Source: a virus. Taken from it: a stretch of DNA of 50,062 bases. Made by a program: the position numbers and the translations under genes. Position 1 is the stretch's first letter, and each line of letters opens with the position of its first letter. Below the pieces are notes generated by a model, which worked only from the letters and a program-made list of their open reading frames with translations, ran no database searches and was not told the origin of the DNA. The DNA lies in the IMG/VR virus record IMGVR_UViG_3300037200_000057, positions 1 to 50,062 of that record, one strand, 5' to 3'. Below are positions 7,241 to 13,661 of the stretch, piece after piece.

Positions 7241-7656
7241 AAGGCCCCTAATTCATGGTATGACGGTAGCTTGATTCCGACCCACTCACCTGACGTAATG
7301 ACTTGATGAAGGTCGTACTTAAACTTCTCTCCATCCTGCATATACATCTCGGCGTGGACGATCTCACCGCTCTCCAGCTTGACGGAGATAGGGTGGCGCT
7401 TGTACCAGTTGGGGTGGCCCTCCAGCTTATCCAGCCTGGATAGGACGTTGTCGTCTACCTCAAATACTTCTCCAATGATGGTAGTCTTTCCGCCCGATAC
7501 AACCCCAGGATACGACCCCATGTTAACCAGGGTATATTCCGGAGTTGCGGTGATGGCGGAGCCAACGAACCGCGACTTGTTCAGCAAGTACCGATCAAAG
7601 TTCCAATAGCCTTGCTTCAGGCTGCCATAACAGAATACGAGGTTAGAATTATTCAT
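7228..7656 (-). CDS. Gamma-glutamylcyclotransferase-like (AIG2/GGCT) protein
   Basis: 142 residues, full length for the single-domain family. The Y-G-S-L motif is at 10-13 (F-C-Y-G-S-L-K-Q-G), followed by Y-P-G-V, G-E-V-F-E-V and the catalytic-Glu motif L-D-x-L-E-G-x-P with Glu79, then Y-K-R. Known members release 5-oxoproline from gamma-glutamyl groups. With the amidoligase and glutamine amidotransferase in the same strand-run it suggests making and trimming gamma-glutamyl or isopeptide bonds. Such a phage gene association has been described for amidoligases. The substrate is unknown. Confidence 0.88.
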   Translation of the reverse strand: MNNSNLVFCYGSLKQGYWNFDRYLLNKSRFVGSAITATPEYTLVNMGSYPGVVSGGKTTIIGEVFEVDDNVLSRLDKLEGHPNWYKRHPISVKLESGEIVHAEMYMQDGEKFKYDLHQVITSGEWVGIKLPSYHELGALCTS

Positions 7657-7777
7657 GGTGTAGAGATTGGTTTATTGAGGGCTTGGGTCGTGACCACCGC
7701 TCAAAGGCATAGCCGAGCCCTGCGCCTAGAAGATCCATCAGGATGGCTCCAGCTAGGTAGCAAAGGAAGATCCTCAT
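7649..7777 (-). CDS. Very small membrane protein
   Basis: 42 residues beginning with a hydrophobic helix (R-I-F-L-C-Y-L-A-G-A-I-L-M-D-L-L-G-A-G-L-G-Y) and ending in a basic/polar tail. Its ATG overlaps the stop of the preceding gene (ATGA), and its end overlaps the GGCT gene start by 8 nt. The function is unknown. Confidence 0.55.
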   Translation of the reverse strand: MRIFLCYLAGAILMDLLGAGLGYAFERWSRPKPSINQSLHHE

Positions 7778-7890
7778 GGTTCACGGAAGTCATCATCATT
7801 GCCGTCCAACCATCCGCTAAATCTATAGCACAAGGCTAGATAGGTAAGCACAACTAGCAGGATAACCGCTGCGACTAGGATGTGTTTCAT
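7774..7890 (-). CDS. Very small membrane protein
   Basis: 38 residues. An N-terminal hydrophobic helix (I-L-V-A-A-V-I-L-L-V-V-L-T-Y-L-A-L) is followed by an acidic tail (N-D-D-D-F-R-E-P). The stop overlaps the next start as ATGA. It starts one base beyond the acetyltransferase stop. Confidence 0.55.
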   Translation of the reverse strand: MKHILVAAVILLVVLTYLALCYRFSGWLDGNDDDFREP

Positions 7891-7891
7891 A

Positions 7892-8228
7892 TTAATCCAT
7901 TACGTGATCTACTTTTCGTCCGTATAAGCAAACCGTTGCTCCTGTTCCGGTTGAAACAAATTCATCCAACTTCTTCCACCCCATCTTCTCAACGATATGG
8001 ATTTGCGCTAGATTGTCAGCCCGCACGGTTGACAGGGCGTAGTCATATCCAAGGCTCGCTATTGCGAAGCCTTTCTTTATGTTGAAGCTGGCCGTACTTC
8101 TTTCCGTCCCAGCCGCCGTTTCTGTAGGCAGGATAAATGAAAGCGTGGTTGCTTACTACTATCTGGTTGCAACCAGGAAACGGGTTAAGCTCGTAGAATC
8201 CCGTTCCACGTTCGTCAGCGTATCTCAT
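7892..8228 (-). pseudogene. GNAT-like acetyltransferase split by a +1 frameshift
   Basis: Two frames join into one GNAT domain. The first, from the ATG overlapping the upstream stop, gives N-H-A-F-I-Y-P-A-Y-R-N-G-G and then G-Q-L-Q-H-K-E-R-L (acetyl-CoA loop region). Skipping one C at 8066 after AGG CTT continues as A-I-A-S-L-G-Y-D-Y-A-L-S-T-V, then N-L-A-Q-I-H-I-V-E-K-M-G-W-K-K-L and L-Y-G-R, the usual end of this family. Without the shift, translation ends six codons later. It may be a true inactivation, an assembly error, or programmed +1 frameshifting at CTT-C preceded by the purine-rich AAAGAAAGG. Confidence 0.7.
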
Positions 8229-8371
8229 TGTCGTATGGCTCCTGTTCTGGTCATAACCAACCAACCCCAACCAAGATCCTGGCCGCAAGTGGTTTGTTTG
8301 TAATCCTTCCACATTTGGGCGTAGGACTCGGTGGATTGTGTGGCTGGGGGCTGACCTGGGGTTGGGTTCAT
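8225..8371 (-). CDS. Hypothetical small Pro/Gln-rich protein
   Basis: 48 residues, linked at both ends by ATGA overlaps. The N-terminus is Pro/Thr/Gln rich and the C-terminus has Trp residues and G-W-G-W-L-V. There is no recognised domain. It is supported by its exact fit in the chain of coupled genes. Confidence 0.5.
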   Translation of the reverse strand: MNPTPGQPPATQSTESYAQMWKDYKQTTCGQDLGWGWLVMTRTGAIRQ

Positions 8372-8520
8372 GCCGGGCTCCAATGGAAGAAGTGGTGCCA
8401 AGCCAGCCACGAGAGGGTAATGAGCAATAACAAGAATACCGCCCAGACAATAACCTTTACGATGGTCTGAAAAACCCACATAATTATGATTAGCAGGAAG
8501 TATTGAACGCCTTTATTCAT
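8368..8520 (-). CDS. Small two-span membrane protein
   Basis: 50 residues. Two hydrophobic segments (Y-F-L-L-I-I-I-M-W-V-F and V-I-V-W-A-V-F-L-L-L-L-I-T-L) are joined by a short loop and followed by an aromatic/His tail W-H-H-F-F-H-W. Start and stop both sit in ATGA overlaps, which fixes the start. The holin-like size is noted, but no holin family is recognised. Confidence 0.6.
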   Translation of the reverse strand: MNKGVQYFLLIIIMWVFQTIVKVIVWAVFLLLLITLSWLAWHHFFHWSPA

Positions 8521-8789
8521 GTTACCCTCTCGTATTCGTGAACGCCCTTACCCATGTAGCGTTCGTACAGGTTGATAAATCGTTCTGGTTTCGGGTTGGT
8601 GTCTTCTTGGATCTCAATGCAAACGTTGTCGTCTGGTTCGGTGGCATGACGCACCGCATTGGCCACCATGTCCTTAAGCTCTTGGGTAAGAGCCTTGGCA
8701 AAGCATAGCTCGCCAATCCGCTCGCCGTTGACTACGATGGAATAGGTGTATCGCTCGTGATTGAAGCTGAACGGGTTGAACGAGGTCAT
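8517..8789 (-). CDS. Hypothetical protein
   Basis: 90 residues. Predicted beta-alpha globular protein: an N-terminal pair of strands (Y-T-Y-S-I-V-V-N-G-E-R-I-G-E-L), a helix (L-T-Q-E-L-K-D-M-V-A-N-A-V-R), then an acidic strand V-C-I-E-I-Q-E-D. The family is not recognised. It ends in ATGA with the next gene and begins 3 nt after the previous stop. Confidence 0.65.
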   Translation of the reverse strand: MTSFNPFSFNHERYTYSIVVNGERIGELCFAKALTQELKDMVANAVRHATEPDDNVCIEIQEDTNPKPERFINLYERYMGKGVHEYERVT

Positions 8790-8792
8790 GAA

Positions 8793-9020
8793 TTAGTCAT
8801 CTAGCATCATGTTTACCATCGAAAGCAGTTTCTCTTGCTTGCCTTCCTGTCCGGCTCGACGGAACACCAACTTCCTGAACTCCTGGTCGGTTAGATTCTC
8901 ATCTCCCTGCTGAACAAGCTGAAGCGAGGATGCAACCATAAGCTGGTTATGGTATGGAAGAGACAAGAACTTAAGCGCCAACCTCAGGCCAAAGCTGGTC
9001 CCATCAGTCTCTTGGGTCAT
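8793..9020 (-). CDS. Hypothetical helical protein
   Basis: 75 residues, mostly helical (L-R-L-A-L-K-F-L-S-L-P-Y-H-N-Q-L-M-V-A-S-S-L and later L-L-S-M-V-N-M-M-L-D-D). Its ATG overlaps the upstream stop. No family recognised. Confidence 0.6.
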   Translation of the reverse strand: MTQETDGTSFGLRLALKFLSLPYHNQLMVASSLQLVQQGDENLTDQEFRKLVFRRAGQEGKQEKLLSMVNMMLDD

Positions 9021-9433
9021 TTAATTGCCGGGTATTGACTGAGCAGTTGGCGCTCGGCTTTGGTTAATTCGTGGAAGATCCAGCACCGTGTTGTTCTATT
9101 ATATCGCCAGCCACCGTTGCTCCTTAATCGAGCCACCTTCCTCATATCCTTGGCAATCTCGGCGCAGAGGACGAGCGCAATGATTCGGGGGGTTATTTCT
9201 GTTGCCAGGTTAAAACGACGCGTCAACACGCTCTCGTAGTATGGCCACCAATAAGGAGCGGCGTAGCTGGGCCTAAACATCTTCCTGAGAAACTCATACT
9301 CGGTGTTGGTTTCGCGCCTCATCCAATAGCCAGCTCGGTCTAGGGCCTTGCAACATCCAACATGGATTTCTCCAATATCAACCAATGAAGCGGCAAGCAT
9401 AAACACTTTGGGATCAGGCAGTTTTGATTTCAT
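9017..9433 (-). CDS. Hypothetical protein
   Basis: 138 residues from the internal ATG at 9433; a longer frame to 9514 overlaps the upstream gene further. It has many Arg, Trp and Tyr residues (Y-W-W-P-Y-Y) and a helical core with E-I-A-K-D-M-R-K-V-A-R-L. It ends in ATGA with the next gene. No known domain seen. Confidence 0.65.
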   Translation of the reverse strand: MKSKLPDPKVFMLAASLVDIGEIHVGCCKALDRAGYWMRRETNTEYEFLRKMFRPSYAAPYWWPYYESVLTRRFNLATEITPRIIALVLCAEIAKDMRKVARLRSNGGWRYNRTTRCWIFHELTKAERQLLSQYPAIK

Positions 9434-9848
9434 GTTGAATTCGATTGAAAGCGTCGTATATCTTCCTGGCCATTTCTGGTGATGTAATGTTGTAGGGCCT
9501 GTGCGGACCAGCAAGGTAGTTGCTACCGCTGGATTTTCTTAGCAAATGGCCATCATGCCGAAATCTTAGCTCCCCGTTGTAGTGCTGGAGAAGCTCCCTG
9601 ACTTGAAGCTGGACTTCCAGGGGCAGGTTGTTCCACGAATCCTCGCAGAAGTAGAACATGCAAGAAACCGAACCACCCCGAACGCCACAGCCATTTACGG
9701 TCAGGAACTTGCAGCCGGTGCAGCAAGGCCGAAGCCCGTTGGCTTTACCTGCGCAGCTTACCCCTCCGTCCGGCAGCTTGGCAATGCGGCAGGGGTTGTG
9801 ATCGTCCAGGATAGACCTGAGCTTAGCTACCACCAATTCGTTCTTCAC
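9414..9848 (-). CDS. Cys-rich hypothetical protein, probable zinc binding
   Basis: 144 residues. The middle holds about nine cysteines in ~60 residues, including C-C-T-G-C, G-C-G-V and S-C-M-F-Y-F-C, which is suitable for two structural metal sites. The C-terminal half is helical and basic. It is coupled to the upstream gene by ATGA and overlaps the downstream start by 20 nt. No family name can be given. Confidence 0.65.
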   Translation of the reverse strand: MKNELVVAKLRSILDDHNPCRIAKLPDGGVSCAGKANGLRPCCTGCKFLTVNGCGVRGGSVSCMFYFCEDSWNNLPLEVQLQVRELLQHYNGELRFRHDGHLLRKSSGSNYLAGPHRPYNITSPEMARKIYDAFNRIQHEIKTA

Positions 9849-10132
9849 GTTGGGATTGCTTGCTCTGCCACGTTAACCGGGGTTGCCGGCGTTTGTGTGG
9901 GCTTGGCATGGTTCAGCTTGCGCTCGATCTCGCGAGCCTCCCTGATGGCCTTCCTGCGGATTCTCCTGGCCTTCCGAGTAGCCTGAAGCAAAGCTTGCTT
10001 GGGCTTGCGCTTGAGGGCTTTCTTCTTCCGGGCCAACTCACGCCGAAGCTTGTTGGCTTGGGTGATATGGAACTGCTCCTTGAAGAAGCCATCTTTCTTC
10101 TTGGATTGACGGCCTTGTGCTTTGGTAGCCAT
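9845..10132 (-). CDS. Highly basic helical protein
   Basis: 95 residues, roughly a third Lys or Arg, mainly one predicted helix (R-R-E-L-A-R-K-K-K-A-L-K-R-K-P-K), with a Pro/Thr/Ala tail. Such charge suggests DNA or RNA binding or a packaged basic protein. This is inference from composition only. Confidence 0.6.
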   Translation of the reverse strand: MATKAQGRQSKKKDGFFKEQFHITQANKLRRELARKKKALKRKPKQALLQATRKARRIRRKAIREAREIERKLNHAKPTQTPATPVNVAEQAIPT

Positions 10133-10138
10133 AGTTGG

Positions 10139-10294
10139 TTAGTTGGATTCAATTTCCTTGCGGCAGACCGAGCAGCGCCATTGAACCTTCTGGCCCTTAC
10201 TCGACCGCATCTTGTTGTGGACCCGCTTGTTGGGTCCGTGAACTTTGTCCTGGAACTCGTGCTTGCAATTGCAGGGGAGGATTTTGGATGCCAT
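10139..10294 (-). CDS. Small zinc-ribbon-like phage protein
   Basis: 51 residues. Metal ligands are C-N-C-K-H near the start and C-S-V-C near the end, separated by a basic loop with G-P-N-K-R-V-H-N and W-R-C. This layout (CxC...RVHN...WRCxxC) resembles a short conserved protein often seen in phages with no assigned function. A longer frame reading into the upstream Ala-repeat DNA is spurious. Confidence 0.65.
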   Translation of the reverse strand: MASKILPCNCKHEFQDKVHGPNKRVHNKMRSSKGQKVQWRCSVCRKEIESN

Positions 10295-10298
10295 AAAA

Positions 10299-10940
10299 TT
10301 AGATAAAATGATTGGAAACAACCTTACGAAGCTGGTCGCATTGTGCGCTCCTCGCAGCAGCATTCGCAGCATTCGCAGCAGCATACGCAGCAGCATTCGC
10401 AGCAGCATACGCAGCATACGCAGCATACGCAGCAGCCCACGCAGCATTCGCAGCAGCCCACGCAGCATTCGCAGCAGCATTCGCAGCAGCATACACAGCA
10501 TCCGCAGCATTCGCAGCAGCCCACGCAGCATGCGCAGCAGCATTCGCAGCAGCATACGCAGCATACGCAGCATCATTCGCAGCAGCATACGCAGCATCCC
10601 ACGCAGCAGCCAGTTCCGTCGCGGTGGCGGCTCCATTGGCGTAGCGTTCAGCCACAACCAATGCGTTAAGGGAACGCTTATCGGTCAAAAGCGATTCGGT
10701 TGTCTTCCCGTTGGCCAATGGCGTGTTACGGGCACACCAAACCATATACAGACGGCAGGCTTTCTCGTCCGGCGGAGCGGCGATGGCGTTTAGAATCCAA
10801 ATCATCCAATCAACCCGCTGGCAGTTCGCCCAGACTTCCCCCATCGTTTTGTACCCTAGAGCGAACTTGGCTCCATCGGCGCAAGCTTGCGTGGCCCGGC
10901 AAAATTCCTTGGGCGAGAGGATAAGCAATTCTTTTTTCAT
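10299..10940 (-). CDS. Imm-5-like Ala-rich repeat protein (paralogue 1)
   Basis: 213 residues. The N-terminal ~110 have the family marks R-V-D-W-M-I-W-I-L-N-A-I, C-R-L-Y-M-V-W-C-A-R-N-T-P and A-L-V-V-A-E-R-Y-A-x-G-x-A-T-x-x-E-L-A-A-A. About 85 residues of Ala with Tyr, Asn, Trp, Asp, His or Val at every third or fourth place follow, ending S-A-Q-C-D-Q-L-R. It is paralogous to the gene at 11144; long stretches, including the last ~65 coding bases before the array and a ~43-bp block near 10790, are identical in DNA. This suggests recent duplication or gene conversion. The role is unknown. Confidence 0.8.
   Translation of the reverse strand: MKKELLILSPKEFCRATQACADGAKFALGYKTMGEVWANCQRVDWMIWILNAIAAPPDEKACRLYMVWCARNTPLANGKTTESLLTDKRSLNALVVAERYANGAATATELAAAWDAAYAAANDAAYAAYAAANAAAHAAWAAANAADAVYAAANAAANAAWAAANAAWAAAYAAYAAYAAANAAAYAAANAANAAARSAQCDQLRKVVSNHFI
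10353..10610 (-). repeat. Ala-X-coding low-complexity repeat, second array
   Basis: Units of 9 and 12 bp like those at 5636, here with extra CCC (Trp in the coding frame, TGG) variants. No stop occurs in any frame. It encodes the helical tail of the 10299 product. Confidence 0.85.
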
Positions 10941-10946
10941 AAGAGA

Positions 10947-11147
10947 TTAGTTTCCGGTATGCCGGTAGTTGGGGTCTAGGGTTGGGTCTTCGGGGTCAAG
11001 GATTTCGGCAGCCTCACGGAAGATTTTAGCCATCTCTTTAACCTCTCTTTGGCTGTAGAGATGTTCGTGAATCTCAAAATTATCTCCAGCCATAGTTACG
11101 AAAGTAGTGCCTGGGCTGTTTTTCCTGCGGCTTACTGCAATGGTCAT
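10947..11147 (-). CDS. Hypothetical small acidic protein
   Basis: 66 residues, coupled to the upstream gene by ATGA, which favours the start at 11147 over an internal ATG. It has a helical segment with E-V-K-E-M-A-K-I-F-R-E-A-A-E-I-L and a Pro/Asp-rich tail. It sits between two Ala-rich paralogues. Not recognised. Confidence 0.6.
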   Translation of the reverse strand: MTIAVSRRKNSPGTTFVTMAGDNFEIHEHLYSQREVKEMAKIFREAAEILDPEDPTLDPNYRHTGN

Positions 11148-11779
11148 GACTCAATGAAAGGATTTCTAACCACCAAACGAAGCTGGTCGCATTGTGCGCT
11201 CCTCGCAGCAGCATTCGCAGCATTCGCAGCAGCATACGCAGCAGCATACGCAGCAGCATACGCAGCATCCGCAGCATCCGCAGCATCCGCAGCAGCATTC
11301 ACAGCATGCGCAGCAGCATACGCAGCATACGCAGCAGCATACACAGCATTCGCAGCATACGCAGCAGCATTCGCAGCAGCATACGCAGCATACGCAGCAT
11401 CATTCGCAGCAGCATACGCAGCAGCACACGCAGCAGCATCCGCAGCATCCAGTTCTTCCCTAGTTGCTCTGCCATGGACAAACTCTTCAGCAACCCGCAG
11501 CGCTTCAAGGCTTCTTGGGTCCGTTAATAGCGCAGACGTGGTTCTGCCATCGCCCAATGGCGTATTTCTGGCACACCAAACCGCATAAAGCCTGGCCACC
11601 TTGTCATCCATTGGGGAATCTATGGCGTTTAGAATCCAAATCATCCAATCAACCCGCTGGCAGTTGTTCCATACCTCCGCCATGGTTTCATGCTTCAAGG
11701 CGAACTTAACGCCTTCCATGCAAGCCTTCGTTTCTTTGCAGAACCCTCGCGGGGAGAGGCGAATTAGGTGGGTCTTCAT
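11144..11779 (-). CDS. Imm-5-like Ala-rich repeat protein (paralogue 2)
   Basis: 211 residues with the same order as paralogue 1: a helical N-terminal domain (C-Q-R-V-D-W-M-I-W-I-L-N-A-I; A-R-L-Y-A-V-W-C-A-R-N-T-P-L; A-L-R-V-A-E-E-F-V-x-G-x-A-T-R-E-E-L), then ~90 residues of Ala-Ala-X repeats with X = Tyr, Asn, Asp, Cys, His or Val, then S-A-Q-C-D-Q-L-R. X residues fall at 3/4 spacing, one face of a helix. It is coupled by ATGA to genes on both sides. The function is unknown. Confidence 0.8.
   Translation of the reverse strand: MKTHLIRLSPRGFCKETKACMEGVKFALKHETMAEVWNNCQRVDWMIWILNAIDSPMDDKVARLYAVWCARNTPLGDGRTTSALLTDPRSLEALRVAEEFVHGRATREELDAADAAACAAAYAAANDAAYAAYAAANAAAYAANAVYAAAYAAYAAAHAVNAAADAADAADAAYAAAYAAAYAAANAANAAARSAQCDQLRLVVRNPFIES
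11203..11450 (-). repeat. Ala-X-coding low-complexity repeat, third array
   Basis: About 250 bp of GCAGCATAC/GCAGCATTC/GCAGCATCC units on the plus strand. The first ~65 bp plus the flanking unique sequence match the array at 10353 almost exactly. It encodes the tail of the 11144 product. Confidence 0.85.
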
Positions 11780-11994
11780 AATTTTAGGGCTTCTTTTGCA
11801 ACCTTCCTCATATTTTCCGAATCTCCAACTGGAGCTAGGGCTATTAGCGTAAGTGCCTTATGGTACTTATGTTGCTTCTGTACTTGCCGGTTAAGGCTAT
11901 CGCAAGTCTCTTGAAGCTGATTGAATAGTTCCAGGTTATGCCTGAAAGCTGCTGTGCCGTTGATTTCCATGGCTACTTTCTGTGCGGCCTGCAT
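11776..11994 (-). CDS. Hypothetical coiled-coil-like protein
   Basis: 72 residues, nearly all helical with heptad-like hydrophobics (L-E-L-F-N-Q-L-Q-E-T-C-D-S-L-N-R-Q-V-Q-K). It ends in ATGA with the Ala-rich gene. No family recognised. Confidence 0.6.
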   Translation of the reverse strand: MQAAQKVAMEINGTAAFRHNLELFNQLQETCDSLNRQVQKQHKYHKALTLIALAPVGDSENMRKVAKEALKL

Positions 11995-12101
11995 GGCGCA
12001 TGAACCGTAGGCCGTGCAGGGCCTATTGGTTTAGGTCCATGCGGAGCAGGCCCAGCGGGTTTAGCCATTCCCAAAACGAAAATAATAACCAGGGTATTCA
12101 T
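11973..12101 (-). CDS. Very small Pro-rich protein with hydrophobic N-terminus
   Basis: 42 residues. The start N-T-L-V-I-I-F-V-L-G-M-A is a short signal- or anchor-like segment, followed by repeated G-P/K-P/A-P and His-rich residues. It overlaps the next gene by 22 nt. Evidence is the frame, the position in the gene chain and the composition only. Confidence 0.45.
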   Translation of the reverse strand: MNTLVIIFVLGMAKPAGPAPHGPKPIGPARPTVHAPCRPHRK

Positions 12102-12102
12102 C

Positions 12103-12366
12103 TTAAGCTGCCTTTCTGTAGGGTCTTGTGATTCTGATAACAAAGTCGTAGGATCTATTCTTTGCTTTTGCAATGGCAGCAGGCTTAAGCCCATTCCAAA
12201 GCATAGCCTTGATCTCTTCCCGCTCTTCCGGGGTTGATCTGGGCCTTGACTCTGAGTTGAGTCGAACAAGGGACCCTGCTTTCATTAGCAGCGGTGCTTT
12301 GTGTTCGATCATCCTCAGCAGGGCCTCGGCCCCTGACGATCTACCCAACCCCATCCGGGTATTCAT
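12103..12366 (-). CDS. Helix-turn-helix-like protein
   Basis: 87 residues from the ATG at 12366. The C-terminal half (T-P-E-E-R-E-E-I-K-A-M-L-x-x-G-x-K-P-A-A-I-A-K-A ... F-V-I-R-I) has the pattern of a resolvase/Hin-type helix-turn-helix and suggests DNA binding. The N-terminal half (R-S-S-x-x-x-x-L-L-x-M-I-E-x-K-A-P-L-x-M-x-A-G) recurs without the HTH in the small gene at 13030-13143. The start overlaps the upstream membrane-protein gene by 4 nt. Confidence 0.65.
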   Translation of the reverse strand: MNTRMGLGRSSGAEALLRMIEHKAPLLMKAGSLVRLNSESRPRSTPEEREEIKAMLWNGLKPAAIAKAKNRSYDFVIRITRPYRKAA

Positions 12367-12560
12367 CTGCGCTTGCTTCTGATAAGGGCGATCAAAGCCA
12401 TCGGCCAAAGCAACCAACCGAAAGCAACAGCTAGTATGAATGAGCCGATCACATTCTCGTGCGGCTTCATCTTGGTTGGGATGGAGAGCAGCAACCAGAA
12501 AGTCACCAGTGCTGCGATGAGAGCATAAATCCTAACTTGATCTGAGTTAATGAGATGCAT
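12363..12560 (-). CDS. Small two-span membrane protein
   Basis: 65 residues from the ATG at 12560. Hydrophobic segments are I-Y-A-L-I-A-A-L-V-T-F-W-L-L-L and V-I-G-S-F-I-L-A-V-A-F-G-W-L-L-W-P, with a basic tail R-S-K-R-R. It is coupled to the HTH gene. The same order (two-span protein, then K-A-P-L-x-M protein) repeats at 13328-13030. Confidence 0.65.
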   Translation of the reverse strand: MHLINSDQVRIYALIAALVTFWLLLSIPTKMKPHENVIGSFILAVAFGWLLWPMALIALIRSKRR

Positions 12561-12780
12561 AAAATTCCTTTTTCGGCCACATCCAGGAAGCCTGGTTCTT
12601 TCCAATATCTGAGTCTGGTGTTTTATCAGAAACTTCCACTAGCCAGAATTTAATAGATTTCATTCGGCTCTTGCTGGTTGCTCTTTCTCGCTTGCGTTTT
12701 GTGACATCTTTTCTTGAGCCAACCATTATCAGCCTGGACTTTGGTCTGGATGTTCCCTCAAATAACGCAAGTTTGCTCAT
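12547..12780 (-). CDS. Hypothetical basic protein
   Basis: 77 residues. The first half is rich in Lys, Arg and Ser (R-K-D-V-T-K-R-K-R-E-R-A-T), the rest has Trp and acidic residues. It overlaps the following gene start by 14 nt. No recognised family. Confidence 0.55.
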   Translation of the reverse strand: MSKLALFEGTSRPKSRLIMVGSRKDVTKRKRERATSKSRMKSIKFWLVEVSDKTPDSDIGKNQASWMWPKKEFYASH

Positions 12781-12836
12781 GTCTAGAAATTAAACCCGTC
12801 CACCTAAGATAGAGCGGGGTTGTTTACTCGGGGGAA

Positions 12837-12980
12837 TTAGATTACAACGCGACCGATTAGTTTGATCTCGTGTATCTCAAGGTCGCTATATTCGATATCA
12901 AACGTTTTGATGGCAGATTCGATGGAATCAGCCGCTACATAAAGTTGTCCATTAATTAACCAAAGCTTCTCTTGTTTCAT
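12837..12980 (-). CDS. Hypothetical small protein
   Basis: 47 residues, coding-like: two beta strands (K-L-W-L-I-N-G-Q-L-Y-V-A-A) then a helix (S-I-E-S-A-I-K-T-F) and a strand (E-I-K-L-I-G-R-V-V-I). It has the look of a small sandwich fold common in phage early operons. The flanks hold no other gene. Confidence 0.55.
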   Translation of the reverse strand: MKQEKLWLINGQLYVAADSIESAIKTFDIEYSDLEIHEIKLIGRVVI

Positions 12981-13029
12981 CTGGAAATTGAATCCGATAG
13001 AGCAGCTTAGTAATGCGCTGCGCGATACC

Positions 13030-13143
13030 TCATAGCCGCCGCTCCCTGCTTGTGCTTAAGCCACCAGCCCGCATAAACAAAGGAGCCTTGCGCTCAATCA
13101 TAGCCAGCAAACTTCCTACCTCTGACGAACGATCAAGCTTCAT
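13030..13143 (-). CDS. Short paralogue of the HTH-protein N-terminus (truncated)
   Basis: 37 residues, similar to the first ~30 residues of the gene at 12103-12366 (S-L-L-A-M-I-E-R-K-A-P-L-F-M-R-A-G versus A-L-L-R-M-I-E-H-K-A-P-L-L-M-K-A-G) but without the HTH. The start overlaps the upstream stop (ATGA). It may be a decayed copy or a functional mini-protein. Confidence 0.5.
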   Translation of the reverse strand: MKLDRSSEVGSLLAMIERKAPLFMRAGGLSTSRERRL

Positions 13144-13328
13144 AGCAAAGCCAGGGCAAGGTAGATAGTGCCGATAAACCACGCCGCAATCAGCCACATA
13201 GCCCATGTCTTGCCATCGGCAGCCATACATGCCCCCCATGCTGATACGACTAGGGATACTAAGACGTAAAGCATGATTCCAAGGACGGAACTAAGCGTTT
13301 CTGCTGCCAATAGCCAGTGAGGTTTCAT
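13140..13328 (-). CDS. Small two-span membrane protein
   Basis: 62 residues with two long hydrophobic stretches (L-G-I-M-L-Y-V-L-V-S-L-V-V-S-A-W and A-M-W-L-I-A-A-W-F-I-G-T-I-Y-L-A-L-A-L-L). It begins directly after the upstream stop and ends in ATGA. Gene order mirrors 12560-12103. Confidence 0.65.
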   Translation of the reverse strand: MKPHWLLAAETLSSVLGIMLYVLVSLVVSAWGACMAADGKTWAMWLIAAWFIGTIYLALALL

Positions 13329-13661
13329 TTAGCAAATCTCCGACATGATGCAGACACCGGGGTCGAGTTCGTCGATCTGAGCATTTGAGCTTGCCCCTTC
13401 GTAGGGAGGCAACCCCGCCATGGCTTTGTCTACCAGTTCAAGTCCCCGGTCGCGGGTCGAACAAAAGCTGCGCATACGGAGACGATACTCGTCGCCTTTC
13501 GGCCACTTATTCTTTTCATAATCGGCCTGGAAAAACTCCACCTGGCGCTGGCAGTCTGTCCTGAGTTCATTCCTAAACGCTTCTGCTGCCGCCTCACGAC
13601 TCTCAGCACACACCATCCAGTTTTCTCCGTAGCCGTTGGTGTGTAGATTGTAAAGTTTCAT
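13329..13661 (-). CDS. Hypothetical protein
   Basis: 110 residues from the ATG at 13661, which overlaps a short upstream frame as ATGA. It has many charged residues, the helices A-A-A-E-A-F-R-N-E-L and F-F-Q-A-D-Y-E-K-N-K, and four Cys. No known domain. Confidence 0.65.
   Translation of the reverse strand: MKLYNLHTNGYGENWMVCAESREAAAEAFRNELRTDCQRQVEFFQADYEKNKWPKGDEYRLRMRSFCSTRDRGLELVDKAMAGLPPYEGASSNAQIDELDPGVCIMSEIC

Noticed and set aside
8043-8450. Single 135-codon minus-strand frame
   Set aside because: Its N-terminal 75 residues coincide with better supported coupled small genes; only the last 61 residues belong to the GNAT protein.
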